NCBI RefSeq assembly: GCF_001424145.1
Contig: NZ_LMQM01000001.1
Location: 558,001-622,000 of the forward strand
DNA: 64,000 nt
Reading direction: 5' to 3'
DNA from: Chryseobacterium sp. Leaf404
GTDB taxonomy: Bacteria; Bacteroidota; Bacteroidia; Flavobacteriales; Weeksellaceae
A program made the position numbers and the translations under genes. Numbering within the stretch: the first letter of the stretch is position 1; each line of letters starts with the position of its first letter. Below, one piece after another: positions 15,327 to 23,788 of the stretch. The notes beneath the pieces were generated by a model, which was given only the letters and a program-made list of their open reading frames with translations, ran no database searches and was not told the origin of the DNA.

Positions 15327-15821
15327 ATGACTTTCTATCATACTTTTGAAGTTCGCTGGAGCGATCTTGACGCCAATAAACACCTTGCTAACTCATCTTA
15401 CGTACAGTATTGCGCGCAAACGAGAATGGCTTTTATGAAAAAAGAAAAAATGGGTGTTACCCAAATGAGCCGTTGGGGAATTGGTCCTGTGATCATGCAC
15501 GAAAGATTTTCTTTCTTCAAAGAAATTTTTGCCGATCAAAAAGTGATTGTAAGTCTTGAAATCGACGGATGTGCGGAAGACGCGGCGATTTACCGTTTTG
15601 TACACAAATTTTATCTTCCTGACGGTTCACACTGTGCAACCTCAGAAGCCACCGGAGTCTGGATCGACACGATGCTCAGAAAAATGACAACTCCACCGGA
15701 CGATGTAGTTGAAGCGATGAATAAATACAAAACCTCGGACACCATTTTGATGACGAAAGAAGATTTCAAAAAGCTACCTTTCCGTCCGGAGAATATTGAC
15801 CCCGCAATTTTTAATAAATAA
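15327..15821 (+). CDS. Acyl-CoA thioesterase (4HBT hot-dog fold)
   Basis: The 164-aa protein hydrolyses acyl-CoA thioesters in the cytoplasm. The 4-hydroxybenzoyl-CoA-thioesterase signature is evident near the N terminus, RWSDLDANKHLANSSYVQY, with the catalytic Asp in DANKHLANS. A long hot-dog helix and the central strands follow (AIYRFVHKFYLPDG). It precedes thiL by 85 bp, separated by a TGATAAAT-type repeat. Chain-length preference is not predictable. Confidence 0.87.
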   Translation: MTFYHTFEVRWSDLDANKHLANSSYVQYCAQTRMAFMKKEKMGVTQMSRWGIGPVIMHERFSFFKEIFADQKVIVSLEIDGCAEDAAIYRFVHKFYLPDGSHCATSEATGVWIDTMLRKMTTPPDDVVEAMNKYKTSDTILMTKEDFKKLPFRPENIDPAIFNK

Positions 15822-15899
15822 ATGATCGTTGATAAATAATGATTGATACTGTAGAACGTTTTCAAAATCATTTATCAATAATCAACCATCAATTATATA
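15822..15899. repeat. TGATAAATAATGA-type inverted repeat
   Basis: The thioesterase-thiL gap is filled by two arms. TGATCGTTGATAAATAATGA lies near 15823-15842, and the complementary-type sequence ATCATTTATCAATAATCAAC lies near 15868-15887. They form an imperfect hairpin that resembles the repeats at 951-1024 and 56741-56777. Confidence 0.5.
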
Positions 15900-15906
15900 A
15901 AAAGAT

Positions 15907-16971
15907 ATGTTTGAAGATAAAGAACCAGAATTAACGCCCATTTCCAAGTTAGGAGAATTTGGGTTGATAAAACACCTTACACAGTTTTTCCCGATCGTCA
16001 ACGATTCTACGGAACTCGGCGTTGGTGATGATGCTGCCGTGATCAATCCACACGGTAAAAAAGTGGTCTTAACGACTGATGTTTTGGCGGAAGGAGTACA
16101 TTTTAATCTTGGATATGTTCCGTTAAAACATTTGGGTTATAAAGCTGTTGTTGTCAACCTGAGCGACATTGCTGCAATGAATGCAACACCTGCGCAGATT
16201 TTGGTTTCATTAGCTGTTTCAAACCGTTTTCCGGTAGAAGCTCTGGAAGAATTGTATTCCGGAATTCAGGCGGCGTGTAATCATTATAAAGTTGACTTAA
16301 TTGGCGGAGATACAACGAGTTCCAACGCTGGTTTAATCATGAGCATTACGGCTGTAGGTATTGAAAATGAAGAAAATATTGTTAAAAGAAGTGGAGCAAA
16401 ACCTAATGATCTTTTGGTAGTAAGTGGGGATTTGGGAGGCGCTTACATGGGACTTCAGATTCTGGAAAGAGAGCATGCCGTTTTCCTTGCTGATCCTAAT
16501 ATGCAGCCTGAAATGGACGGATTTGATTATATTTTGGAAAGACAGCTGAAGCCTGAAGCACGAACTGATGTGAAAGCTACTTTGAAACAGCTTGACATCA
16601 AACCAACTTCTATGATTGATGTTTCTGATGGGTTGGCATCTGAAATTCTCCATCTTTCAGATCAGTCTAAAGTGGGTTTCAGATTGTATGAAGAGAAAAT
16701 TCCGATGGATAATTTAACAATTACAACGGCGGATGAATTTAATTTGAATCCTGTAATGACGGCTTTGAGCGGCGGCGAAGATTATGAATTATTGTTCACA
16801 ATTTCTCCAAATGATTTTGAAAAAATGAAGAACCATCCTGATTTCACTATTATCGGTCATGCCGTTGAAAAAGAGGAAGGAAACTTTATGGTGGCGAGAG
16901 GTTCAAACCAGATGGTGGCTTTAACGGCGCAGGGTTGGGATGCTTTTTTGGGCAACCAGCAGAATGATTAG
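15907..16971 (+). CDS. thiL: Thiamine-monophosphate kinase
   Basis: ThiL phosphorylates thiamine monophosphate to thiamine diphosphate, the last step of cofactor synthesis. The 354-aa protein has the PurM-like ATP-binding landmarks: GVGDDAAVINPHGKK, the metal-binding TTDVLAEGVHFN, LIGGDTTSS and MIDVSDGLASEILH, then SGGEDYELLFT near the C terminus. It is slightly longer than E. coli ThiL but typical for Bacteroidota. Transcription ends at the hairpin at 16996-17023. No other thiamine genes or TPP riboswitch are visible nearby. Confidence 0.95.
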   Translation: MFEDKEPELTPISKLGEFGLIKHLTQFFPIVNDSTELGVGDDAAVINPHGKKVVLTTDVLAEGVHFNLGYVPLKHLGYKAVVVNLSDIAAMNATPAQILVSLAVSNRFPVEALEELYSGIQAACNHYKVDLIGGDTTSSNAGLIMSITAVGIENEENIVKRSGAKPNDLLVVSGDLGGAYMGLQILEREHAVFLADPNMQPEMDGFDYILERQLKPEARTDVKATLKQLDIKPTSMIDVSDGLASEILHLSDQSKVGFRLYEEKIPMDNLTITTADEFNLNPVMTALSGGEDYELLFTISPNDFEKMKNHPDFTIIGHAVEKEEGNFMVARGSNQMVALTAQGWDAFLGNQQND

Positions 16972-16995
16972 AATTTAATTTTAAATATTGTGAAG

Positions 16996-17023
16996 CCACT
17001 GCATTTTTTGTAGTGGTTTTTTT
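16996..17023 (+). terminator. Rho-independent terminator of thiL
   Basis: CCACTGCA and TGTAGTGG pair over eight positions (one G-T), with a T-rich loop and a run of seven T after the stem, about 25 bases after the thiL stop. Confidence 0.8.
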
Positions 17024-17038
17024 GTTAATTTTAAGTTT

Positions 17039-17311
17039 ATGGATGAAAATAATAATGATTTAAATGTTCAATGCTGTTGTTGCGGATATTTTTCTTTGAA
17101 AGAAAAAGGAACCGCTGAAATTTGCCCCGTCTGTTTTTGGTAAGATGACGGAGAAACTGATTTAGATGTGATAAGTAATCCTAATGTGATGACGCTAAAA
17201 GAAGGCAGAAACAATTTTTTTAAATTTGGAGCTCACGATGAACAATTTATTAAAGATGTGGTTAAAAATCCCGAGACAATATTTAAAAAAGAAAATCAAC
17301 CTACGCACTAA
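17039..17311 (+). pseudogene. CPCC-family cysteine-rich protein gene with in-frame TAA
   Basis: Reading from ATG at 17039 gives VQCCCCGYFSL and EICPVCFW, the two Cys clusters of the Cys_rich_CPCC family, then TAA at 17141-17143. The same frame continues with DDGETDLDVISNPNVMTL to TAA at 17309-17311, giving a normal-length 90-aa family member. The family normally reads CFWEDDG here, so GAA to TAA is a one-base change. The first CPCC is also altered to CCCC. A truncated 34-aa zinc-ribbon peptide might still be made. Either a pseudogene or a sequencing error. Confidence 0.8.
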
Positions 17312-17316
17312 ACTAA

Positions 17317-17340
17317 AAAGCCAGCTCATCAGCTGGCTTT
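17317..17340. terminator. Bidirectional terminator between the CPCC gene and ctp
   Basis: Perfect 10-bp stem AAAGCCAGCT (17317-17326) with AGCTGGCTTT (17331-17340) and a CATC loop. It is flanked by A-rich and T-rich sequence and serves both convergent transcripts. Confidence 0.8.
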
Positions 17341-17347
17341 CTACATT

Positions 17348-19477
17348 TTATACTTTCTTACTCATATCTGCAATGATGTTCATTGCTTCCTGAAGGTAAG
17401 TGTCTTTTCGGAGATTCTTTACCCAGATTTCAGACTTCTTTTTGAAGACTTCATCTTTTTTCTCTCTTTCGATTTCGGCTGGATACATATTGAATTTCAA
17501 ACCGTTATCAAATTTAGTAAGAACTTTGAATTTTTCGATCTGTGCTTTTCTCTGTTTCATCAAATCGTTGAATTTTGTCATGTTCAGAGTAATGGTTTCT
17601 TCTTTGTCTAATTTTTCTCTCCACTGTGCAGACTCCATAAGAAGCTGATAATTGGCATTTTTAGCCATTCTTGCATTGCTTGCAGCTTCCAGGGCTTTAA
17701 CATCGAAATAACTCAGTTTTTCATACTTTGTGGAAGGAATTTTGTCCCAGGCCAGAGCAAAGTCGTCATATCGCTCACCTATTTCTGCATAACTGAAGAA
17801 ATCATTCATTTTAATATCAGAAACGATTCCTTTTCTCTGATTTGATTCTCCCGTGATTCTGTAGAACTTCTGAATGGTCAGTTTTAAAGATCCAAAATCA
17901 TCTTCGGTATTTAAAAATCTGTTTAAATCTACAAAAGTCTGTACAGTACCTTTACCAAAAGACTGGGGAGAACCCACAATTACTGCTCTGCCATAATCCT
18001 GCATAGCTCCTGCGAGAATTTCTGATGCTGAAGCCGAAAGTTCATTTTGCATAATCACCAAAGGACCAGTCCAGATTGGAGATTCCTGTTTGTTTTTAAG
18101 CGTCTGAATTTTTCCGTTGCTGTCTTTCACCTGAACATAAGGACCGGCATTCATAAAGAGTCCCATGATGTCACCCACTTCCGTCAGCGAACCGCCGCCG
18201 TTATTTCTAAGGTCGAGAACAATTCCTTCGATATTCTGAGCTTTCAGTTTTACAATTTCATTTTTGATGTCATCAGAAGCGTTTCTTCCTTTGGCATCTT
18301 CAAAATCAGCATTAAAGCTTGGCAGATTGATGAATCCGTATTTTTTTCCGTTTGGAGAATTTACGATAATGCTTTTCGCAAAAGTGTCTTCAATAGCTAC
18401 TTCTTCGCGAATCATCGTTACCTCTTTTACCGTACCGTCTTTTTTCTGAACCGTTAGTGTTACAGGCGTACCTTTTTCACCTCTTATCAAACGTACAGCT
18501 TCGTCAGAAAGCATTCCTACGACATTTACGTGATCTTCTTTCGGTTTAGATTTTACTTTTAAAATTTTATCACCTTCAGAAAGCTGTTTTGATTTCCATG
18601 CCGGAGCTCCAATTGTAAGTGCGCCCAAATATAAATTTCCTTTTTTCTCCTGAATAATTGCTCCGATACCAATTACTTTTCCGGTGAACTGAGTATCAAA
18701 ATCTTCTTTATCTTTCGGCGAATAATAGTTTGTGTGCGGATCAAAAACTTCTGTGTAAGAATTCATGTAAACAGAAAACCAATCCATCTTCTTTCTCTTT
18801 TTGAATCTCGTAAAGGTTTCTTTCACCAAATCTTTAACTTCATCAGTTGCCTTAGAAATTTTTTGCTGTGGCGTTAAAATTTCAAGTTTAATGGTATCTT
18901 TAAGATTGTATTTCTGTACAGAGTCTTTCTTTTCTTTCTGCGCATCATACTTGCTGTTCATAGATTCTACTTCCTGAAGAATATTGTATTTGATGTACTT
19001 TCGCCATTCATTGTACTGCTCCTGCTTGTTGGCAGGCACAACTTTATTTTTCGATTCTAAAACCAGTGTTTCATCTTCTTCAAGATTAATAGGTTTGCTG
19101 AAGATGTCCTGGGTAATTTTATCGATTTCGTCTACTCTCTGATAAAGTCTGTCGATTGTAAGTTTATAAAACTGCAAATCTCCCTGATTGAGATAGTCAT
19201 CAAGTTTGGTTTCATGCTTTGCAAATTCTGTCATATCAGATTGCAGGAAATATCTTTTTCCGGGATCAACCATTTCAAAATAATGTTTGTAAACATCTTT
19301 TGAGTAGGCATCGTTGATAGGTTTCGGGCTGTAATGAAGATAAGAAAGTGTGTTTTTTACACTCACCATTATCGTCTGCATCTTTTCGTCATCATTTTTC
19401 GGTGAATTGAAACAAAACATCAAGCTTGTTAATGGAATGAGGAGTAAAAATTTATTCAGTTTAAAATTTTTCCACAT
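17348..19477 (-). CDS. Carboxy-terminal (tail-specific) processing protease
   Basis: This 709-aa periplasmic S41A protease is of the Prc/Tsp type. It has a hydrophobic export/anchor segment near the N terminus (FLLLIPLTSLMFCFNS, possibly lipidated at Cys). A helical N-terminal domain precedes a PDZ domain at about 225-320 (GIGAIIQEKKGNLYLGALTIGAPA). The catalytic core has the Ser in NELSASASEILAGAMQDYG and the Lys in SFGKGTVQTF. A C-terminal DUF3340-type helical domain ends the protein. Prc proteases trim C termini of lipoproteins and cell-wall hydrolases; the local substrate is unknown. The gene stands alone, with a terminator at its 3' end. Confidence 0.93.
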   Translation of the reverse strand: MWKNFKLNKFLLLIPLTSLMFCFNSPKNDDEKMQTIMVSVKNTLSYLHYSPKPINDAYSKDVYKHYFEMVDPGKRYFLQSDMTEFAKHETKLDDYLNQGDLQFYKLTIDRLYQRVDEIDKITQDIFSKPINLEEDETLVLESKNKVVPANKQEQYNEWRKYIKYNILQEVESMNSKYDAQKEKKDSVQKYNLKDTIKLEILTPQQKISKATDEVKDLVKETFTRFKKRKKMDWFSVYMNSYTEVFDPHTNYYSPKDKEDFDTQFTGKVIGIGAIIQEKKGNLYLGALTIGAPAWKSKQLSEGDKILKVKSKPKEDHVNVVGMLSDEAVRLIRGEKGTPVTLTVQKKDGTVKEVTMIREEVAIEDTFAKSIIVNSPNGKKYGFINLPSFNADFEDAKGRNASDDIKNEIVKLKAQNIEGIVLDLRNNGGGSLTEVGDIMGLFMNAGPYVQVKDSNGKIQTLKNKQESPIWTGPLVIMQNELSASASEILAGAMQDYGRAVIVGSPQSFGKGTVQTFVDLNRFLNTEDDFGSLKLTIQKFYRITGESNQRKGIVSDIKMNDFFSYAEIGERYDDFALAWDKIPSTKYEKLSYFDVKALEAASNARMAKNANYQLLMESAQWREKLDKEETITLNMTKFNDLMKQRKAQIEKFKVLTKFDNGLKFNMYPAEIEREKKDEVFKKKSEIWVKNLRKDTYLQEAMNIIADMSKKV

Positions 19478-19689
19478 AAATCTTTAAGGTATATTATTAT
19501 TTTTTAAAAATTGTTTGCCGATTAGTCTATAAAAACCGCTGAGCTGTTACAAACTATCAAAAGTAATACCTTATTTAGAAATATCAAGCAGTTTTAAGCG
19601 ATTTTTAATTTAAAAAATATGAATATTTAGCACTTCAATTTATTAAACAATCCTTAAATCAAAATTTATTCTGAAGAAACCTTAATTAG

Positions 19690-19697
19690 TATCTTTG
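19690..19697 (+). promoter_or_regulatory. -7 element TATCTTTG of surE
   Basis: A perfect TAnnTTTG motif lies 20 bases before the surE start. No convincing -33 TTG is placed upstream, so the promoter is assigned on the -7 alone. Confidence 0.55.
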
Positions 19698-19716
19698 TTA
19701 AAATAAAAAAATATAT

Positions 19717-20484
19717 ATGGAAAAACCACTTATTCTGGTAACAAATGACGACGGGATCACGGCTCCGGGTATCAGAAATCTTGTAGAATTTATGAACGAA
19801 ATCGGGGAAGTAATTGTGGTAGCTCCCAATTCTCCCCAAAGCGGAAAAGGTCACGCCATTACTATAAATTCAACTCTAAGCTATGAGGAAGTACATCTTG
19901 AAGGGCCTCAGAAAGATTATTCATGCAGCGGAACTCCTGTTGACTGTGTGAAGATGGCTTTAGATAAAATTCTTCCGAGAAGACCTGATATTGTGGTTTC
20001 AGGGATTAATCACGGTGCCAATTCTTCAATCAACGTAATTTATTCCGGAACGATGTCTGCAGCTGTGGAAGGTGGTGTAGAAGGATTACCATCGATTGGA
20101 TTTTCACTTTTAGATTTCAGTTGGGAAGCAGATTTTACGCAGGCTAAAGAATATATTCAGAATATTGTAAGAAAAACTTTGGAAAACCCTATGCCTAAAG
20201 GTGTTGTGTTGAATGTGAACATCCCTAAACTATCGAAAGAAGAAATTAAAGGGGTAAAAATCTGCAAACAGGCCAACGCAAAATGGGAAGAAAGTTTTGA
20301 CGAAAGAATCAATCCGCACGGTAAAAAATATTACTGGTTAACCGGATATTTCAACAATATGGATGAGTCTGAAGATGCTGACGAAACTGCCTTGGCAAAC
20401 GGATATATCTCGATTGTTCCCGTTAAATTTGATATGACGGCATACGAATATATGAATACGCTGAATGAAGTGATGAAGTTTTAG
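19717..20484 (+). CDS. surE: 5'/3'-nucleotidase SurE
   Basis: SurE is a metal-dependent nucleoside-monophosphate phosphatase of the cytoplasm. The metal-binding NDDG is at residues 9-12 (ILVTNDDGITAPGI). SPQSGKGHAIT and the conserved VSGINHGANSSINVIYSGT complete the active site. At 255 aa it is full length. It is often paired with pcm in other phyla, but here it is followed by the TA-like module at 20639. Confidence 0.95.
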   Translation: MEKPLILVTNDDGITAPGIRNLVEFMNEIGEVIVVAPNSPQSGKGHAITINSTLSYEEVHLEGPQKDYSCSGTPVDCVKMALDKILPRRPDIVVSGINHGANSSINVIYSGTMSAAVEGGVEGLPSIGFSLLDFSWEADFTQAKEYIQNIVRKTLENPMPKGVVLNVNIPKLSKEEIKGVKICKQANAKWEESFDERINPHGKKYYWLTGYFNNMDESEDADETALANGYISIVPVKFDMTAYEYMNTLNEVMKF

Positions 20485-20561
20485 AATTAAAACACTAATT
20501 ATCAATAGATTAGCTATTATATTTTTGATCATTTTAAATTAAAAAATTCACTCTAATTAAA

Positions 20562-20582
20562 TAACTGATTACCAATTAGTTA
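20562..20582. promoter_or_regulatory. Imperfect palindrome upstream of the HTH-Doc module
   Basis: TAACTGATT and AATTAGTTA pair at eight of nine positions around a 3-base centre. It lies 15 bases upstream of the perfect 30-bp palindrome and may be a second, weaker operator. Confidence 0.4.
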
Positions 20583-20596
20583 CACTTAAAAACTAC

Positions 20597-20626
20597 TATG
20601 TCTCCGACATTGATGTCGGAGACATA
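20597..20626. promoter_or_regulatory. Perfect 30-bp palindrome, probable operator of the HTH-Doc module
   Basis: TATGTCTCCGACAT (20597-20610) and its exact reverse complement (20613-20626) surround a TG centre. It sits 12 bases before the first gene of the HTH-Doc pair and has no T run, so it is not a terminator. Toxin-antitoxin operons are typically autoregulated from such a site by the DNA-binding partner; binding is inferred. Confidence 0.65.
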
Positions 20627-20638
20627 AAAATAGATAAT

Positions 20639-21664
20639 ATGAAAAGAGACTTAACAAACTCTCCTGTTGAGAGGAAAAATGTACTTAATAATAATTTAGC
20701 AATCTCTGAAATATATAAGGCAGTAAGTTTTACTGGAGTTCTTCTTGATAAAAAATATCGTTATACAAAACAGCAACTTTCTGAATTCTTTGAAGTTGAC
20801 GTAAGAACAATTGAAAGGGTTTTAGAAAATAATGAAATTGAGATTATTTCAAATGGATATGAAGTTTTGTCTGGTAGCCGCCTTAGAGTTTTTAAAGAAG
20901 AATTTATTAAAGTAATAAATCCAACTTATAAAGAAGAATTAAGCAAAGCTCCATCTTTAGGTGTTTTTACATTTAAGGCATTGCTAAATTTTGGAATGTT
21001 ATTAACTGATTCGGAACGAGCTAGACAAATTCGTTCTCTAATTCTAGACATTGTTATAGATGTATTAAATGAAAGAGCTCAAGGTCATACTAAATACATT
21101 AACCAAAGAGAAGAACAATATCTCTTTGTAGCTATGGATGAATTTGATTATAGGAAAAAATTTACAGATGCAATTGACCGTTATATTGAAAAGAACAATT
21201 TTAAATACTCTCAACTTACGGATAAGGTATACAAAAGTATATTTAAAGAAAACGCAAGTGAATATAAAAAAATACTTAGATTAAACTCTAAACAAAGTGT
21301 TCGATCAACCTTTTACACTGAAATTTTAAGAATTATATCAGATTATGAGAATGCTTTTGCTTTGGAGTTAGAAGATTCTTTCAAAAAGAAGGAAAAAAAA
21401 TTAAATCTTACGGAAGCACATTCTTTATTCAGTGATTTTGCCAAAAGAGCTGAGAGAATGATGTCTGCTTCTTTACAAGACGCCAGAAGTAAAATGGCTA
21501 GTAGAGACCTGGTATTTAGAGATGCCCTACACGAAAAATTAGAAGACTATATAAAAGAGGTTTCTGAAGAGGATTTTGAAAAATTCTTAGGGGAGCAAAG
21601 TATGACGATTGAACAACGCTTAGAAGAAAACAAAGACGTTTTTAAAAGGTTAAAAGATAGATGA
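20639..21664 (+). CDS. HTH DNA-binding protein, putative antitoxin/regulator of the Doc toxin
   Basis: This 341-aa protein is not firmly recognised. An N-terminal winged or helix-turn-helix segment is likely at about residues 40-85 (YTKQQLSEFFEVDVRTIERVLENNEIEII). A second part at 105-155 has the look of phage-type RhuM/KilA-associated regions (FKALLNFGMLLTDSERARQIRSLIL). The rest is helical and charged (KKKEKKLNLTEAHSLF). Its stop overlaps the doc start as ATGA, the usual sign of a coupled antitoxin-toxin pair, and a perfect palindrome lies just upstream. It is much longer than the classical Phd antitoxin, so the neutralising function is inference. Its AT-rich composition differs from neighbouring surE. 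Confidence 0.65.
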   Translation: MKRDLTNSPVERKNVLNNNLAISEIYKAVSFTGVLLDKKYRYTKQQLSEFFEVDVRTIERVLENNEIEIISNGYEVLSGSRLRVFKEEFIKVINPTYKEELSKAPSLGVFTFKALLNFGMLLTDSERARQIRSLILDIVIDVLNERAQGHTKYINQREEQYLFVAMDEFDYRKKFTDAIDRYIEKNNFKYSQLTDKVYKSIFKENASEYKKILRLNSKQSVRSTFYTEILRIISDYENAFALELEDSFKKKEKKLNLTEAHSLFSDFAKRAERMMSASLQDARSKMASRDLVFRDALHEKLEDYIKEVSEEDFEKFLGEQSMTIEQRLEENKDVFKRLKDR

Positions 21665-22152
21665 TGACCCTACTATACTTTCCAAAAGAATTTGCTATAA
21701 AAATTCATGATAAAATCTTAGATATTTCTGGTGGACATGGAGGTATTAAAGATTTAGGTAATATAGATAGTCCTTTATATCACATTCAAAATGATTTGTA
21801 TTATCCATTCATTGAGGATAAACTTACACATTTGGTATTTTGTTTTAATAAATTTCATGCTTTTAATGATGGAAATAAAAGAACATCTGTTGCATTAGGA
21901 GCATTCTTCTTGCAAACTAATGGTTTAGCCGGCATTGTCACAAAATTTATTCGTGAGATGGAAAATATTGCTGTTGCTGTAGCAGATAATATCATTAGTA
22001 AAGAATTATTGCATGATATAATTACATCTTTAATTTATGATGATGATTATGACGAAATTTTAAAATTAAAAATTTTCGATGCTCTAAATGAAGCAAATAG
22101 AGATATTAGGTCGGATTTGTATGAAAACAACACTCTCTGGGATCTGTACTAA
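21661..22152 (+). CDS. Doc/Fic-family (death-on-curing) toxin
   Basis: The 163-aa protein carries the Fic/Doc motif HAFNDGNKRTS at about residues 69-79. A Lys follows the GN as in phage P1 Doc (HxFxxxNKR), rather than the Gly of AMPylating Fic proteins. That predicts Doc-type kinase chemistry on a translation factor rather than AMPylation, an inference from the family. The GGHGGIKDLGNIDSPLYHI region matches the Doc N-terminal core. The C-terminal acidic tail (DDDYDEILKLKIFDALNEAN) is unusual. The start may be 21661 or the adjacent ATG at 21664; both overlap the upstream stop. Confidence 0.88.
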   Translation: MMTLLYFPKEFAIKIHDKILDISGGHGGIKDLGNIDSPLYHIQNDLYYPFIEDKLTHLVFCFNKFHAFNDGNKRTSVALGAFFLQTNGLAGIVTKFIREMENIAVAVADNIISKELLHDIITSLIYDDDYDEILKLKIFDALNEANRDIRSDLYENNTLWDLY

Positions 22153-22158
22153 ATTAAT

Positions 22159-23562
22159 TTAAAACAAAACCCGATCCTCCTTTCTCAGTTCCTCCAAATA
22201 TTTAATTTTATCATCACGGTAAAACAGATTCATCGTCTCAAAAGGAATCATTTTTAAATCTTTATTCACAATGTGAACGCAGGATTTTTTGATGGCACGA
22301 ACATCAAAATCATGGGCATCCATAAAATTCATAATGATGATTCTGAAAAGATTATCATAATCTAAATTCGGAGCCGAAACTTCCGGGAGACAACATAATA
22401 ACTGATTTACTTTAGGCTGAACCTGATCTACAGAAATTCCGGTACTGAAAATGTCTAAAAGCTGCATTTTTAAACCTTCATCCTGTTCGTAAACAATCGT
22501 ATTTTTGGTTTCATTATTCAGCAGATCAGCAGGATTGATGTATCTCGTTAAAGGAATGGTTTCACCTTCCAGCTTTAAAATATACCCCATCGCCAAAGCA
22601 TCAGGATTACACGGAACAGGAATAATATCATCTCCATTTAACAGCGGAAATTGATTTAATATTTCCTGACGAACTTCCGTCAGCGTGATTTTTTCGTGCG
22701 CAGAATCTTCTCTGTTTCTTCCTGCAACCTCAACGGGCTGAAAGGTAATTCCGCGGACGCACTTCTGTTTTAAAGCAAAATCAATCAGCTTCCCGATTTC
22801 ATCGATATTTTTGTCTTTTTGCAGAACAATTACGAGCGTTGTGGAAAGATTTAACTCATTTAATTTCGCCAAAGCTTTCATGCGTATATCCGTAAGATCT
22901 TTTCCTCTGAAATCTTCCAGAACTTCAGGTTTAAAAGAGTCAAACTGAAGATAAATCTCAAATTCCGGAGCATAAGTCGCCAGTTTTTCTGCAAAACCGG
23001 GATCATTCGCGATACGTATTCCGTTGGTATTCAGCATTAAATGTTTGATCGGTTTCGTCTTGGCGATATCCATTATTTTAAAAAATTCCGGATGAATCGT
23101 TGGCTCTCCACCACTGATTTGCACGACATCGGGTTCGCCCTCATTCCTCACAATCGTGTCAAACATAGCTTCGATTTGCTCCAGACTTCGGTGACTTCCA
23201 TAGTGCGGCGAAGACATCGCATAACAGGTCGGACACGTCAGATTACAGCGGTCAGTAACCTCAACAATCGACAGACAGCTGTGCTGCTCATGATCTACAC
23301 ACAAACCGCAGTCGTACGGGCAGCCGTATTCCACATCGGTTCCGAAATGAACGGGCATTTCCGAGGCTTTATTGTAGTTTCTGATATTTTTGTAATACTC
23401 AACATCCGAAGCAATCATTGTTTTGAAAAAGCCGTGATCGGGACATCTTTTGGTCATAAAAACCGCTTCATCTTCAATGATGATCTTTGCTCCTACCCTT
23501 TTCAGACATTCGGGACAAAGGCTTATTGTGTAATCGTAATATGTATAATTTCTAACCGGCAT
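22159..23562 (-). CDS. Radical SAM enzyme of the MJ0619/tetraether-synthase (COG1964) type
   Basis: The 467-aa protein has the N-terminal Cys pair CPECLKRVGAK and CPDHG (rubredoxin-like), the second Cys cluster GCPYDCGLCVDH, and the radical-SAM motif CNLTCPTCYA at about residue 107 (CxxxCxxC). QISGGEPTIHPEF is the SAM-binding GGE. This order is characteristic of the COG1964 group that includes archaeal tetraether synthase, which joins lipid tails by carbon-carbon bond formation. Bacterial members are mostly unstudied. It is the last gene of a four-gene operon with an Lgt-like membrane protein and two mini membrane proteins, 10 bp after the preceding gene. Lipid-related function is inferred from family and context only. 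Confidence 0.85.
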   Translation of the reverse strand: MPVRNYTYYDYTISLCPECLKRVGAKIIIEDEAVFMTKRCPDHGFFKTMIASDVEYYKNIRNYNKASEMPVHFGTDVEYGCPYDCGLCVDHEQHSCLSIVEVTDRCNLTCPTCYAMSSPHYGSHRSLEQIEAMFDTIVRNEGEPDVVQISGGEPTIHPEFFKIMDIAKTKPIKHLMLNTNGIRIANDPGFAEKLATYAPEFEIYLQFDSFKPEVLEDFRGKDLTDIRMKALAKLNELNLSTTLVIVLQKDKNIDEIGKLIDFALKQKCVRGITFQPVEVAGRNREDSAHEKITLTEVRQEILNQFPLLNGDDIIPVPCNPDALAMGYILKLEGETIPLTRYINPADLLNNETKNTIVYEQDEGLKMQLLDIFSTGISVDQVQPKVNQLLCCLPEVSAPNLDYDNLFRIIIMNFMDAHDFDVRAIKKSCVHIVNKDLKMIPFETMNLFYRDDKIKYLEELRKEDRVLF

Positions 23563-23572
23563 AATTTTTTTT

Positions 23573-23779
23573 TTAAAGTATTCCGCCGCAGACCATCCCG
23601 CTTATAATCAGAATAAGAAGGGCTGCTATTGCAATAGTCTGCCAAAACTGTTTTGAAGAAAATTCCTGCTTTCTCCAATGAAAAATACCTTCTGTAATTT
23701 TTGCAATCACAAAAGATATGAAAAAAACGATGGCTCCTCCCATTAAAAGAAGCATCAAAATTCCAAAAATGATTTCCAT
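23573..23779 (-). CDS. Mini membrane protein B of the radical SAM operon
   Basis: The 68-aa protein has two hydrophobic helices (about 3-27 and 47-66) around a charged loop (HWRKQEFSSKQFW). It ends ISGMVCGGIL. The product of the preceding gene (23789-24022) has the same layout and ends ISGVVCGGM, with a matching FSKSKFW loop, so the two are tandem duplicates. The conserved Cys near the end may be functional. Family not recognised. Confidence 0.72.
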   Translation of the reverse strand: MEIIFGILMLLLMGGAIVFFISFVIAKITEGIFHWRKQEFSSKQFWQTIAIAALLILIISGMVCGGIL

Positions 23780-23788
23780 TTCAATTTT

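Noticed and set aside
9613..17143. In-frame TAA codons at 9613-9615 and 17141-17143 as signs of stop-codon recoding
   Set aside because: TAA ends many intact genes here, and no selenocysteine or pyrrolysine hallmark is present. Nonsense mutation or sequence error is simpler.
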